DNA of 64,000 bases, from positions 1,736,001 through 1,800,000 of the forward strand of contig CP148265.1 in assembly GCA_045345765.1 (NCBI GenBank), written 5' to 3'. The notes under the pieces are model-generated. The model was not told the DNA's origin. It searched no databases and worked only from the letters and a program-made list of their open reading frames with translations. Each line of letters starts with the position of its first letter. Position 1 is the stretch's first letter. The position numbers were made by a program, and so were the translations under genes. Below are positions 26,797 through 35,253 of the stretch, piece after piece. The stretch is from JAOARY01 sp045345765 (GTDB taxonomy: Bacteria; Bacillota; Clostridia; Peptostreptococcales; Peptostreptococcaceae).

Positions 26797-26985
26797 ATGC
26801 TCCCCCACTAAACTTAACAGTTTTGAGAGGGCTTCTTGGGATGTAGTAACCCTATGGTTACTATAATTACCAAGCTCTACGGGTAAGCCCTACCCTATTT
26901 ATGATTTAATGTTTTAATAACAATTTTCCTTGATTTTTTATATTGATAGACGCATTTAGGTCTCTATCCATTGAATTACCACATT
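26792..26985 (-). ncRNA. Candidate omega (reRNA) guide scaffold at the tnpB 3' end
   Basis: In IS605 elements the TnpB guide RNA comes from the 3' end of tnpB and the adjacent element end, with the guide read from flanking DNA. Here that is the minus strand from the tnpB tail through the region with the imperfect GGTAATTATAGTAACC hairpin to the element end at about 26792. The guide would then lie below 26792, in the exonuclease fragment. This is placed by analogy, not by a recognised motif. Confidence 0.45.
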
Positions 26986-28015
26986 CACAACTGTATACTC
27001 TATCTGATAGTTTTAGGTCTTGTTTTACTACACCACAAACACAACAGGTTTTGCTTGATGGATAGAATTTATCTATCTTTACAAGTTGTTTTCCTGTTAA
27101 TTTTGTTTTATATTTAAGCATTTTAGTAAACATTCCCCAACCGTTATCAGATACACTTTTACCGAATTTTAATGCTTGACTCATGCCCTTCATATTAAGA
27201 TCTTCAATTGAGATAGCATTATATTTATTAACTAATTTAGTAGATAGTTTGTGCAAAAAATCAAGTCTTGAGTTTTTAATTTTATAATGTATTTTTGCTA
27301 CTTTAGTTTTTTGCTTGTACCAATTATTTGAAAACTTTACCATACGTGATAGTTTTCTTTGTGCTTTAACAAGTTTAGATTCTAACAATCTGAAAAATCT
27401 TGGATAATCAGCTCTTTGGTTTTCGGAGCTAACAAAAAGTTCTTTCATTGAAAAATCTAAACCTACGATGTTATTATTGCTTGGAACTTCAATTATTTCT
27501 TTTTCAAATTCAGTTGTAACACTAACAAAATAAGCACCTGTGGGTACTTGACTAATAGTAGCAGATAATATTTTATGATTTTGAGGTATTTGTCTATGAA
27601 ACTTAGTTTTTAATAATCCTAATTTTGGAAACTTTAACATATTACCTTCAACTCTTATTGAATTGTTAGTGTTTTTAGTTGTATAAGACTTAGTATTATT
27701 CCTTTTAGATTTAAATTTCGGATATTTAGCTCTTTTTTCAAAAAAGTTTTTAAAAGCAGTATCTAAATTTCTAAGTGTAGATTGAAGAGAAACACTATCC
27801 ACTTCTTTAAGCCAAGTTAATTCTTTTTTTAAAGATGTTAATTCTTTAGCTTGATTAACATAAGTAGTTGATTTTTCTTCGTTCTTGTATAATTCAATTC
27901 TTTGATTAAGATAATTATTGTATACAAATCTAACACAACCAAAAGTCTTATGAATTAAAATTAGTTGTTCTTGATTAGGATATATTCTAAACTTAAAAGC
28001 TTTATTGATTTTCAT
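26906..28015 (-). CDS. tnpB: TnpB RNA-guided endonuclease (IS605 OrfB)
   Basis: 369 aa, full length for the family. N-terminal KAFKFRIYPNQEQ helix-turn-helix domain. RuvC-like nuclease residues are visible as Asp in VGLDFSMKELFVS, Glu in ISIEDLNMKGM and Asp in NSMDRDLNASINI. A four-Cys zinc ribbon (CCVCG...CECG) lies between the last two. AAAGGAGGTG precedes the ATG. TnpB proteins cut DNA using a guide RNA derived from the element; whether this one is active is unknown, but no key residue is missing. Confidence 0.93.
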   Translation of the reverse strand: MKINKAFKFRIYPNQEQLILIHKTFGCVRFVYNNYLNQRIELYKNEEKSTTYVNQAKELTSLKKELTWLKEVDSVSLQSTLRNLDTAFKNFFEKRAKYPKFKSKRNNTKSYTTKNTNNSIRVEGNMLKFPKLGLLKTKFHRQIPQNHKILSATISQVPTGAYFVSVTTEFEKEIIEVPSNNNIVGLDFSMKELFVSSENQRADYPRFFRLLESKLVKAQRKLSRMVKFSNNWYKQKTKVAKIHYKIKNSRLDFLHKLSTKLVNKYNAISIEDLNMKGMSQALKFGKSVSDNGWGMFTKMLKYKTKLTGKQLVKIDKFYPSSKTCCVCGVVKQDLKLSDRVYSCECGNSMDRDLNASINIKNQGKLLLKH

Positions 28016-28049
28016 AGATTTTCACACCTCCTTTATAATATAATTATAT

Positions 28050-28269
28050 ATTATATTGAAACTCCTTTGCAAGTTGCATTATCAAAATTAGTTAATATTC
28101 TAAAAACTGTTTCTTCAAGATTAATTAGGAAAAACATAATGAATATTTGAAAAAATATTATTTGAAACAAGTATTTTGGAGTAGAAGTTATTGCATTTTA
28201 ACAACTGGTGGAGCAACAATAGAAATAATCGAAAAATATATTAGTTCTCAAGTAGGAATTAAAGACTAA
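28050..28269 (+). pseudogene. TnpA (Y1 transposase) C-terminal remnant
   Basis: The plus strand reads VALSKLVNILKTVSSRLIRK in one frame and, after a one-base shift near 28140, EYLKKYYLKQVFWSRSYCIL and TTGGATIEIIEKYISSQ to a TAA. This is the C-terminal half, with the region around the catalytic Tyr, of an IS200-type transposase. The N-terminal half with the HUH motif is absent. The element cannot encode its own transposase. Confidence 0.8.
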
Positions 28270-28320
28270 AACCGTTCCGATTCATCTCCATCCTAAGTAG
28301 AGGATGGAGTTTTCTCGAAA

Positions 28321-28440
28321 CATAATGATAAATTAGAAATATTAAAAAAACATCTAAATATAAATATTGGTTCTCATAATGCATTAGATGATTGTATAGT
28401 TTGTGCAGAAGTTTATAAAAAATGCAAAGAAAACTTTTAG
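28321..28440 (+). pseudogene. DnaQ-like exonuclease, C-terminal fragment
   Basis: Immediately after the IS end the frame reads KLEILKKHLNINIGSHNALDDCIVC to a TAG at 28438. The HNALDD segment is the ExoIII motif of the exonuclease whose first motif lies at 26666. About 90-100 residues of the middle are missing, so a deletion accompanied the IS. Confidence 0.78.
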
Positions 28441-28485
28441 ATAATTTATTTAGAATTGTATATATCGAAGAGTTGATTAGAAATA

Positions 28486-28526
28486 AATAAGACTAGTAAA
28501 GTTAAAGAAGCTTTACTAGTCTTATT
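28486..28526. terminator. Bidirectional terminator between exonuclease remnant and YHYH gene
   Basis: AATAAGACTAGTAAAG and CTTTACTAGTCTTATT form a perfect 16-bp stem with a nine-base loop, flanked by A- and T-rich tails, between convergent genes. Confidence 0.85.
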
Positions 28527-28529
28527 TGT

Positions 28530-29234
28530 TTATTTTTGTGATGAACTTAGTATAAATCCATCTATTTCATTCCAACTCCCAGTTAAATTTAATTTTGAAA
28601 TAACATCTGAAGTAAGTGGTATATAATTAATATTATTTGCTTTAATTAGTGGATATGTGTTTTTTAATTCTATTATATTACTATTTATAATTAAGTTTTT
28701 TTCTGATTTTGATATTTCAACTTTTTGTCCTTTAGAATTTGTACCATTTGTAAATGAATTTTTAAATACAGTTTCTGAATTTGAATTTAAATTAGCTGTC
28801 AGCCTTATATACTCATTTTCATCCCATCTATACTCAAAATTAAAGAAAGTTATAATATCTGAAGTAAGTGGGATATATGTTACATTGTTAAAAAATACAG
28901 GTGGATATTGAGATGTAGAACTGTTTAAATCAACTCCATCTAATTTTACTGAAAAACTAGGAACAGTTGCCATAGGTCTAGTAACATTTGTTGTTTTAGT
29001 TGATGAAGAATATCCTACAGAAGATGAAGTGTTTTCTGTAGAATAAGGACAGACTCCATTTGGATGTAGATGTGCTGGGTATCCACCACAATGATAGTGA
29101 TAATAACCTAAACCACTTTTGTTTTTATTATCCTTATGTCCACCTGAACTATCTGTTCTTCCAGAATGAGAATATACACAGTTTGAACCTAGTAAAAATA
29201 ATGATAATAGTATTGCTAAAATTTGTTTTTTCAT
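28530..29234 (-). CDS. Secreted YHYH-domain protein with copper-amine-oxidase-like stalk repeats
   Basis: 234 aa from ATG 29234 (a run of seven G precedes it; the longer frame upstream lacks a ribosome site). Signal peptide about 1-24 (ILAILLSLFLLGSNCVYS). A histidine-rich YHYHCGGYPAHLH motif at about 50-62 fits the YHYH metal-binding-like domain. Two copies of a stalk repeat follow (NVTYIPLTSDIITFFNFEYRW and NINYIPLTSDVISKLNLTGSW). Probably an extracellular wall-associated protein; function unknown. Confidence 0.82.
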   Translation of the reverse strand: MKKQILAILLSLFLLGSNCVYSHSGRTDSSGGHKDNKNKSGLGYYHYHCGGYPAHLHPNGVCPYSTENTSSSVGYSSSTKTTNVTRPMATVPSFSVKLDGVDLNSSTSQYPPVFFNNVTYIPLTSDIITFFNFEYRWDENEYIRLTANLNSNSETVFKNSFTNGTNSKGQKVEISKSEKNLIINSNIIELKNTYPLIKANNINYIPLTSDVISKLNLTGSWNEIDGFILSSSQK

Positions 29235-29502
29235 AAATAAAAACCCCCCCAATTTTGTATTATTCAATAATAGTGTATCATTATACAATATTATCTGTAA
29301 AGATTAAAAGGAATTACAATATTTGTTATTCGGAAATGAAAGGTATTACATAATAGAATACAACTATGTGTTTATGTACTTTTATATAAAAAATCAAAAA
29401 TAAAATAATTGTAATTATGAATATTAATTAATATAATGATGTATAAAATTTTTATTATTAATAAAATTCATATAAAATAAAAGATTTGAAAGGATGATAA
29501 AT

Positions 29503-30045
29503 ATGAGCAAAATTATTTTGAATTTAGCGATTAGTTTGGATGGATATATTAGTGACCTTGATGGTAGATTTGATTGGATTGTTGGTCATGGTGAAAATGA
29601 AAAAGATGCCAGTGAAGCATTTGATTTTATTAAGTTTTTAGAAGGTATTGATACTATTGTTATGGGGTCAAAATCATATGAAGACTGTGTTTTAAGTGGA
29701 CTAACTACTTTTGATGACAAAAAAATTATAGTGGCAACTTCAAGAAAGTTAGAAAAAAGAGAAAATGTAGAGTTTGTAGATGAGAATATTTGTGAACATA
29801 TTCTTAATATAAAGAAACAAGGTGGCAAAGATATTTGGTTATTTGGAGGAGCTTTGCTTAGCGATATATTTATAAAAGAAGATATTATTGATCAATATAT
29901 AATTGCTGTAATTCCAACTATATTGGGAGATGGAAGAAGGTTATTTAGAGGTGGTTATCCTAAGATTGATTTGTATTTAGATAAACATATGGTAAGTGAG
30001 GGTACGGCTGTTTTGATTTATAGTAAAAGAAACTTAAAAGAATAA
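29503..30045 (+). CDS. Dihydrofolate-reductase-like / RibD C-terminal domain protein
   Basis: 180 aa from ATG 29503, with AAAGGATG before it; the ATG at 29494 overlaps that site. MSKIILNLAISLDGYISDLDG at the start, TIVMGSKSYEDC and DIWLFGGALLSDIF mark the RibD-C/DHFR-like fold that binds NADPH. This small stand-alone type (YyaP/YwjB-like) is not the housekeeping DHFR; the substrate is unknown. Confidence 0.85.
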   Translation: MSKIILNLAISLDGYISDLDGRFDWIVGHGENEKDASEAFDFIKFLEGIDTIVMGSKSYEDCVLSGLTTFDDKKIIVATSRKLEKRENVEFVDENICEHILNIKKQGGKDIWLFGGALLSDIFIKEDIIDQYIIAVIPTILGDGRRLFRGGYPKIDLYLDKHMVSEGTAVLIYSKRNLKE

Positions 30046-30271
30046 GAATATTAAATATAAAAATGGGAATAAGAATTTTGATAATATAAAATATTTTTTT
30101 AGATTAAAGATTTTATCATTAATAATTTTGGAGTTGACTGTATATGGATATTTACAACTTCGATAATATGTATTTTGTTTGGGTATATTGGAAGTAGGTT
30201 GGGACAAAGAACCTTTAAATATATAAGTTCGTACAACTATACAAATTAGATATTTATAAGGAGGATAAGAT

Positions 30272-32458
30272 ATGAGTCAAATGAAATGCCCTGTAACTGG
30301 TGCTACTAGCAGTGTAAAAACAAAAGGGACAACAAATCGTGATTGGTGGCCAAATCAAATTAACTTAAAAATATTACAACAAAATTCAAACAAAATAAAT
30401 CCTATGGATGAAGAATTTAATTATGCTAAAGAATTTAATAAATTAGATTATAAAAAGCTAAAAGAAGATCTTTATAAACTAATGACGGATTCACAAGATT
30501 GGTGGCCAGCAGACTATGGTCATTATGGTGGACTTTTTATTAGAATGGCTTGGCATAGTGCTGGAACATATAGAATGCAAGATGGTAGAGGTGGTGCAGG
30601 TACAGGAAATCAAAGATTTGCGCCTTTAAATAGTTGGCCAGACAATGCGAATTTAGATAAGGCAAGAAGATTATTATGGCCGATTAAGAAAAAATACGGT
30701 AAATCAATTTCATGGGCAGATTTAATGATTTTGGCAGGAAACTGTGCGTTAGAATCAATGGGGTTTAAGACATTTGGTTTTGCAGGTGGTCGTGAAGATA
30801 TTTGGGAACCTGAAGAAGATATATATTGGGGAGAAGAAACAAAATGGTTAGAAGATAAACGTTATAAAGGGGAAAGAAAATTAGATAATCCACTTGCAGC
30901 AGTTCAGATGGGTTTGATATATGTTAATCCAGAAGGACCAAATGGTGTTCCTGATGCTGTGGCTTCTGGTCAAGATGTAAGAGAAACTTTTGCTCGTATG
31001 GCAATGAATGATGAAGAAACTGTAGCATTGGTAGCAGGAGGACATACTTTTGGAAAATGCCATGGTGCAGCTAGTGCAGAACATGTAGGGCCAGAACCAG
31101 AAGCGGCTGATATAACTCAAATGGGTTTAGGTTGGAAGAATTCTTATGGAACAGGTAATAAAGATGATACAATAACTAGTGGTATAGAAGGACCTTGGAA
31201 TTCGACACCAACTAAATGGGATAATAATTATTTTGATACATTGTTTGGTTATGATTGGAATTTGGTGAAGAGTCCTGCTGGAGCGTGGCAATGGGTACCT
31301 TCAGATCCACAAGCACATAATATCAAAACAGCACATAATAGTGGTGTTCAACCACCAATAATGACAACTGCTGATTTGTCTTTAAGAATGGATCCTATAT
31401 ATAAGCCTATTGCAAAAAGATATCATCAAAATCCTGATGAATTTGCTGATGCTTTTGCTAGAGCATGGTTTAAATTAACGCATCGTGATATGGGACCTAA
31501 ATCAAGATATTTAGGACCAGAAATACCAAAGGAAGATTTAATTTGGCAAGATCCTATTCCAAAGATTGATTATGAACTTATAGATGAAAGTGAATTAAAT
31601 GAATTAAAATCAATTATTAGTAACTCAAATCTATCAATTTCTAGTTTAGTTAAAACTGCTTGGGCAAGTGCATCTACATTTAGAGGCTCAGATTATAGAG
31701 GTGGTGCAAATGGGGCTAGAATTAGATTAGCACCTCAAAAGGATTGGGAAGTAAATCAAGATAAAGAAATATCGAAAACAATAGATGAACTTGAAAATAT
31801 TTCAAAAACATTTAATGCTAAGCTTAGCAAAAATAAAAAAATATCTCTTGCTGATATTATAGTATTAGGTGGTTGTGTTGGAATTGAAAAGGCAGCTAAA
31901 TTGGCTGGATACGAAATTGAAATTCCTTTTGAACTTGGACGAAATGATGCTACCAAAGAACAAACTGATGTACAATCATTTGATGTACTTCAACCGATTG
32001 CTGATGGTTTTAGAAATTATCAAAATCAAAGATATGAAATCAATGCAGAAGAGCTACTTATTGATAAAGCACAGTTACTAAAATTAACTGCACCAGAAAT
32101 GACAGTATTAGTTGGGGGAATGCGTGTGTTGGATACTAATTATGGAAATTCTCCATTTGGTGTATTTACAAATAGACCACAAGTCCTTACTAATGATTTC
32201 TTTGTCAATGTACTTGATATGTCAACACAGTGGAAGGCTGTTGATGGTAATGATAAAGTATTTGAAGGGATTGATAGAGAAACAAATAATAGAAAATGGA
32301 TGGCAACACGTGTTGATTTAATATTTGGTTCAAACTCTCAACTTAGAGCATTTTCAGAAGTGTATGCAAGTGATGATGCTATGCCTAAGTTTATAAATGA
32401 TTTTGTGAAAGCTTGGAATAAGGTTATGAATGCAGATAGATTTGATATAAAAAAATAA
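30272..32458 (+). CDS. katG: Bifunctional catalase-peroxidase
   Basis: 728 aa, standard length, with the duplicated peroxidase domains. The N-terminal active site shows RMAWHSAGTYR (distal Arg, Trp and His), and IYVNPEGPNG holds the Tyr of the Met-Tyr-Trp adduct. LVAGGHTFGKCHGA contains the proximal haem His. It degrades H2O2 and acts as a broad peroxidase. TAAGGAGG precedes the ATG. It is monocistronic with its own terminator. Haem catalases are patchy in strict anaerobes, so acquisition by transfer is plausible but not shown. Confidence 0.97.
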   Translation: MSQMKCPVTGATSSVKTKGTTNRDWWPNQINLKILQQNSNKINPMDEEFNYAKEFNKLDYKKLKEDLYKLMTDSQDWWPADYGHYGGLFIRMAWHSAGTYRMQDGRGGAGTGNQRFAPLNSWPDNANLDKARRLLWPIKKKYGKSISWADLMILAGNCALESMGFKTFGFAGGREDIWEPEEDIYWGEETKWLEDKRYKGERKLDNPLAAVQMGLIYVNPEGPNGVPDAVASGQDVRETFARMAMNDEETVALVAGGHTFGKCHGAASAEHVGPEPEAADITQMGLGWKNSYGTGNKDDTITSGIEGPWNSTPTKWDNNYFDTLFGYDWNLVKSPAGAWQWVPSDPQAHNIKTAHNSGVQPPIMTTADLSLRMDPIYKPIAKRYHQNPDEFADAFARAWFKLTHRDMGPKSRYLGPEIPKEDLIWQDPIPKIDYELIDESELNELKSIISNSNLSISSLVKTAWASASTFRGSDYRGGANGARIRLAPQKDWEVNQDKEISKTIDELENISKTFNAKLSKNKKISLADIIVLGGCVGIEKAAKLAGYEIEIPFELGRNDATKEQTDVQSFDVLQPIADGFRNYQNQRYEINAEELLIDKAQLLKLTAPEMTVLVGGMRVLDTNYGNSPFGVFTNRPQVLTNDFFVNVLDMSTQWKAVDGNDKVFEGIDRETNNRKWMATRVDLIFGSNSQLRAFSEVYASDDAMPKFINDFVKAWNKVMNADRFDIKK

Positions 32459-32482
32459 ATTTATAGAGGTGAAATATTTAAT

Positions 32483-32530
32483 TTTTACGAAAGTACTTAT
32501 ATTATTAATAATATAAGTACTTTTGTAAAA
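32483..32530. repeat. 48-bp palindrome, copy 1
   Basis: Two 24-base arms starting TTTTACGAAAGTACTTATAT are complementary apart from one G-T pair. A close relative lies at 33238, so the two bracket the GrpB-family gene. It follows katG by 25 bases. Confidence 0.75.
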
Positions 32531-32555
32531 TGAGATTAGTTTAAAAGATTTTTTT

Positions 32556-32592
32556 AAAAGGAGATGAAAATTATATTTCATCTCCTTTTTCT
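32556..32592 (+). terminator. Rho-independent terminator after katG
   Basis: AAAAGGAGATGAAA pairs with TTTCATCTCCTTTT and is followed by T residues. Confidence 0.85.
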
Positions 32593-32695
32593 ATTTTCTT
32601 TCATTAAGAATACCTCTGATTTAAGAATATTGAAATCTTTATATGGTATTATTTTATAGTAATGAAAAATATTTGTCTATAAGGAGTGTTAAACT

Positions 32696-33229
32696 ATGAC
32701 TAATAATATTAGAACTATTGAAGTTGTTGAATATGATGAAAAGTGGAATGAGATGTATTTAGCTGAAGCAAAGAAAATAAAAGAAATACTAAAAGAAGAA
32801 ATAATAAATATATACCATATAGGAAGTACATCTATACCTAATATGGATGCCAAACCAGTAATAGATATTATGATTGAAGTTAAAAATATAAATAATATAG
32901 ATAAGTACAATGATAAAATGAGTGAAATCAATTATATTGCTAAAGGTGAATATGGAATAGAGGGAAGAAGATTTTTTCTAAAAGGATTATATAAGAGAAC
33001 TCATCATGTACATATATTCCAAAAAAATAATAAAGAGATAAAAAGACATATTAATTTTAGAGATTATATGATATCAAATCAAAAAGAAGCAATAGAATAT
33101 TCTACTTTAAAAAAGAAATTAGCAGTAGAATTTAGACATGATATAGATGGATATTGTAAGGGCAAGGACTTATTTATAAAAAATATAGATAAAAAAGCAA
33201 AAATTTGGTCTGAAAATAAAGATAAATAA
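32696..33229 (+). CDS. GrpB/UPF0157 family nucleotidyltransferase-fold protein
   Basis: 177 aa. The N-terminus VVEYDEKWNEMYLAEAKKI, then HIGSTSIPNMDAKPVIDIMI (a GS-x-D-x-D-like nucleotidyltransferase core), and RTHHVHIF are hallmarks of the GrpB family. Biochemical role is unsettled. AAGGAGTG precedes the ATG. It is a single-gene unit between two related 48-bp palindromes. Confidence 0.85.
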   Translation: MTNNIRTIEVVEYDEKWNEMYLAEAKKIKEILKEEIINIYHIGSTSIPNMDAKPVIDIMIEVKNINNIDKYNDKMSEINYIAKGEYGIEGRRFFLKGLYKRTHHVHIFQKNNKEIKRHINFRDYMISNQKEAIEYSTLKKKLAVEFRHDIDGYCKGKDLFIKNIDKKAKIWSENKDK

Positions 33230-33237
33230 AGAAATGC

Positions 33238-33287
33238 TTTTTACAAAAGTACTTATATTAATATTGATATAAGTATTTTTGTAAAAA
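33238..33287. repeat. 48-50-bp palindrome, copy 2
   Basis: TTTTTACAAAAGTACTTATA against TATAAGTATTTTTGTAAAAA repeats copy 1 with a few changes in the arms. It follows the GrpB gene by about 10 bases and overlaps the leader of the next gene. Confidence 0.72.
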
Positions 33288-33307
33288 AAAAAGAAAGGAA
33301 TATTATT

Positions 33308-33769
33308 ATGAATGATATAGAGATAAGAAAAATGAATAAAAGTGATGAAATTCCTTATGATTTACTCCTTTTAGCAGATCCATCAAAAGATTTGATAGAT
33401 AGTTATATTAAGAATTCAAATTCTTTTATTGCTCAAAAGGAAGATAAGATAGTAGGGATATGTGTTGTTATAAAAATAAAAACAGATATATTTGAAATTG
33501 TAAATATTGCAGTAGACGAAACATGTCAAAGAAAAGGGATAGCAAAAAAGCTTATTTATAATGTTATAGAATTTTTAAAACTTAAAGGGGCAAAAGAATT
33601 ATACATTGGGACAGGTAATTCAAGCATATACCAATTGGCACTTTATCAAAAATGTGGATTTAGAATTGTAGGTATTGATAAAGATTTTTTTAAAAGAAAT
33701 TATAAGGATAAAATAATTGAAAATGAGATAGAATGTGTAGATATGATTAGACTTAAAATGAAGCTTTAG
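33308..33769 (+). CDS. GNAT family N-acetyltransferase
   Basis: 153 aa. The acetyl-CoA loop CQRKGIAKKLIYNVIEFLK is preceded by IVNIAVDET and followed by ELYIGTGNSSIYQLALYQKC and GFRIVGID, the standard GNAT C-terminus. Substrate unknown. GAAAGGA precedes the ATG. Confidence 0.88.
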   Translation: MNDIEIRKMNKSDEIPYDLLLLADPSKDLIDSYIKNSNSFIAQKEDKIVGICVVIKIKTDIFEIVNIAVDETCQRKGIAKKLIYNVIEFLKLKGAKELYIGTGNSSIYQLALYQKCGFRIVGIDKDFFKRNYKDKIIENEIECVDMIRLKMKL

Positions 33770-33785
33770 ACTGCTTTTTAACTAT

Positions 33786-33888
33786 AAAAAAAGGGGTTAT
33801 TGCATTAAGAATTTTAGCTACAATATATTGTTTTGTAAATTTAATACAATATATTGTTGTTTTTTTAGTGTTATAACCCCTTTTTATT
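33786..33888 (+). repeat. About 100-bp structured hairpin, element A
   Basis: An outer stem AAAAAGGGGTTAT / ATAACCCCTTTTT encloses an inner stem ACAATATATTGT / ACAATATATTGT. The whole has the same layout and much sequence in common with the region at 43200, where the outer stem is different but still paired. It may serve as the terminator of the GNAT gene. Confidence 0.65.
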
Positions 33889-33960
33889 TATAAATAAATA
33901 GGTATAAATAAATTAGAGACTTTAATTATGAGTAAAAAATGAACTTAAGGGGATGATTAA

Positions 33961-35229
33961 ATGTTAAAAGGGTTAAAGGGAAACATTGTTTATACCAAAA
34001 CTATTGATAAATTAACTATTATAGAAAATGGATATATAATTTGGGATGAGAACAAAGTAATTGGAGTTTTTAAAGAACTAAAAAGAGAATATGAAGATAT
34101 AGAAATCAAGGACTATAAGGATTGTATTATTATGCCAGGACTATGTGATTTGCATGTTCATGCTCCACAATATAAATTCAGAGGTTCTGGAATGGACTTA
34201 GAACTTATGGAGTGGCTTGATAAATATACTTTTCCTGAAGAAGCAAAATTTAAAGATATTGATTATGCCAAAAAGATTTATGATAGATTTGTACAAGATT
34301 TATTAAAAAGCCCTACAACTAGAGCTAGTATATTTGGAACAATACATGTAGATTCAACCATAGAACTTATGGATTTATTAGAAAAAAGTCATCTAAAAAC
34401 ATATGTAGGAAAAGTAAATATGGATAGCAACTGTCCTGATATATTGACTGAATATAATGCAGATACATCTATCTCTAACACTAAAGAGTGGTTAGATAAA
34501 ATAAAAGATAAATATCAAAATACCAAACCTATATTAACTCCTAGATTTGTACCTTGTTGTGATTCAAAGTTATTAGATGAACTTGGAAAATTATCAGAAG
34601 AAGAGAACTTACCAAAACAATCACATTTATCAGAAAATCCTAAAGAAGTTGCATTTGTAAAAGAATATGAACCAAGATCAAAATTTTATGGAGATGCTTA
34701 TTATATGCATAATTTATTTGGCGGAAAAAACAAAACTATAATGGCTCATTGTGTATATTCAAACGAAGAAGAAATAAATCTTATGAAAAAACAAGGGGTA
34801 TATGTAGCACATTGCCCAGCGTCAAATATGAATTTATCTTCTGGAGTTGCACCTGTTAGAAAGTTTTTGGATAGAGGATTAAATGTAGGAATTGGAACTG
34901 ATGTGGGTGGAGGTCATAGTTTATCAATGCTTAGAGCGATGGCAGATTCAATTCAAGTATCAAAATTAAGATGGAGACTTATGGATGATAGTCTATCGCC
35001 ACTTAAAATATCGGAAGTATTTTATATGGCTACAAAAGGAGGGGGTTCATTCTTCGGTAAAGTTGGAAGCTTTGAAAAAGACTATGAAATGGACGCAATT
35101 ATAATTGATGACAGTACGATAAATAATATAAGTAAGTATGACATAGAAGATAGAATTGAAAGGATAATATATTTGGATGGTGAAATAGATATAATATCTA
35201 AATATGTTTCAGGAAACAAATTATTTTAA
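33961..35229 (+). CDS. guaD: Guanine deaminase
   Basis: 422 aa amidohydrolase. Metal site GLCDLHVHAPQYKFRG (HxH), substrate motif MEWLDKYTFPEE, QSHLSEN, later His in MAHCVYSN, and the final Asp in GIGTDVGGGHSLSM. It converts guanine to xanthine and ammonia in the cytoplasm. AAGGGGATG precedes the ATG. It is followed after 24 bases by an unrelated exported protein. No purine riboswitch is visible upstream. Confidence 0.93.
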   Translation: MLKGLKGNIVYTKTIDKLTIIENGYIIWDENKVIGVFKELKREYEDIEIKDYKDCIIMPGLCDLHVHAPQYKFRGSGMDLELMEWLDKYTFPEEAKFKDIDYAKKIYDRFVQDLLKSPTTRASIFGTIHVDSTIELMDLLEKSHLKTYVGKVNMDSNCPDILTEYNADTSISNTKEWLDKIKDKYQNTKPILTPRFVPCCDSKLLDELGKLSEEENLPKQSHLSENPKEVAFVKEYEPRSKFYGDAYYMHNLFGGKNKTIMAHCVYSNEEEINLMKKQGVYVAHCPASNMNLSSGVAPVRKFLDRGLNVGIGTDVGGGHSLSMLRAMADSIQVSKLRWRLMDDSLSPLKISEVFYMATKGGGSFFGKVGSFEKDYEMDAIIIDDSTINNISKYDIEDRIERIIYLDGEIDIISKYVSGNKLF

Positions 35230-35253
35230 ATTCTTTAAGGATGGTGAATTATT

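Larger units (their letters stand above)
26792..28320 (-). mobile_element. IS605-type insertion sequence (tnpB intact, tnpA decayed)
   Basis: Typical IS200/IS605 ends frame the element: GACATGCTCCCCCACTAAAC on the left and a stem CTCCATCC / GGATGGAG followed by TTTTCTCG on the right, both without terminal inverted repeats. Inside are a minus-strand tnpB (26906-28015) and a plus-strand tnpA remnant, the divergent arrangement of IS605. It has inserted in or replaced part of a DnaQ-like exonuclease gene. Exact ends are uncertain by a few bases. Confidence 0.8.

Noticed and set aside
33898..33960. Purine riboswitch in front of guanine deaminase.
   Set aside because: The leader is too short and lacks the conserved core.
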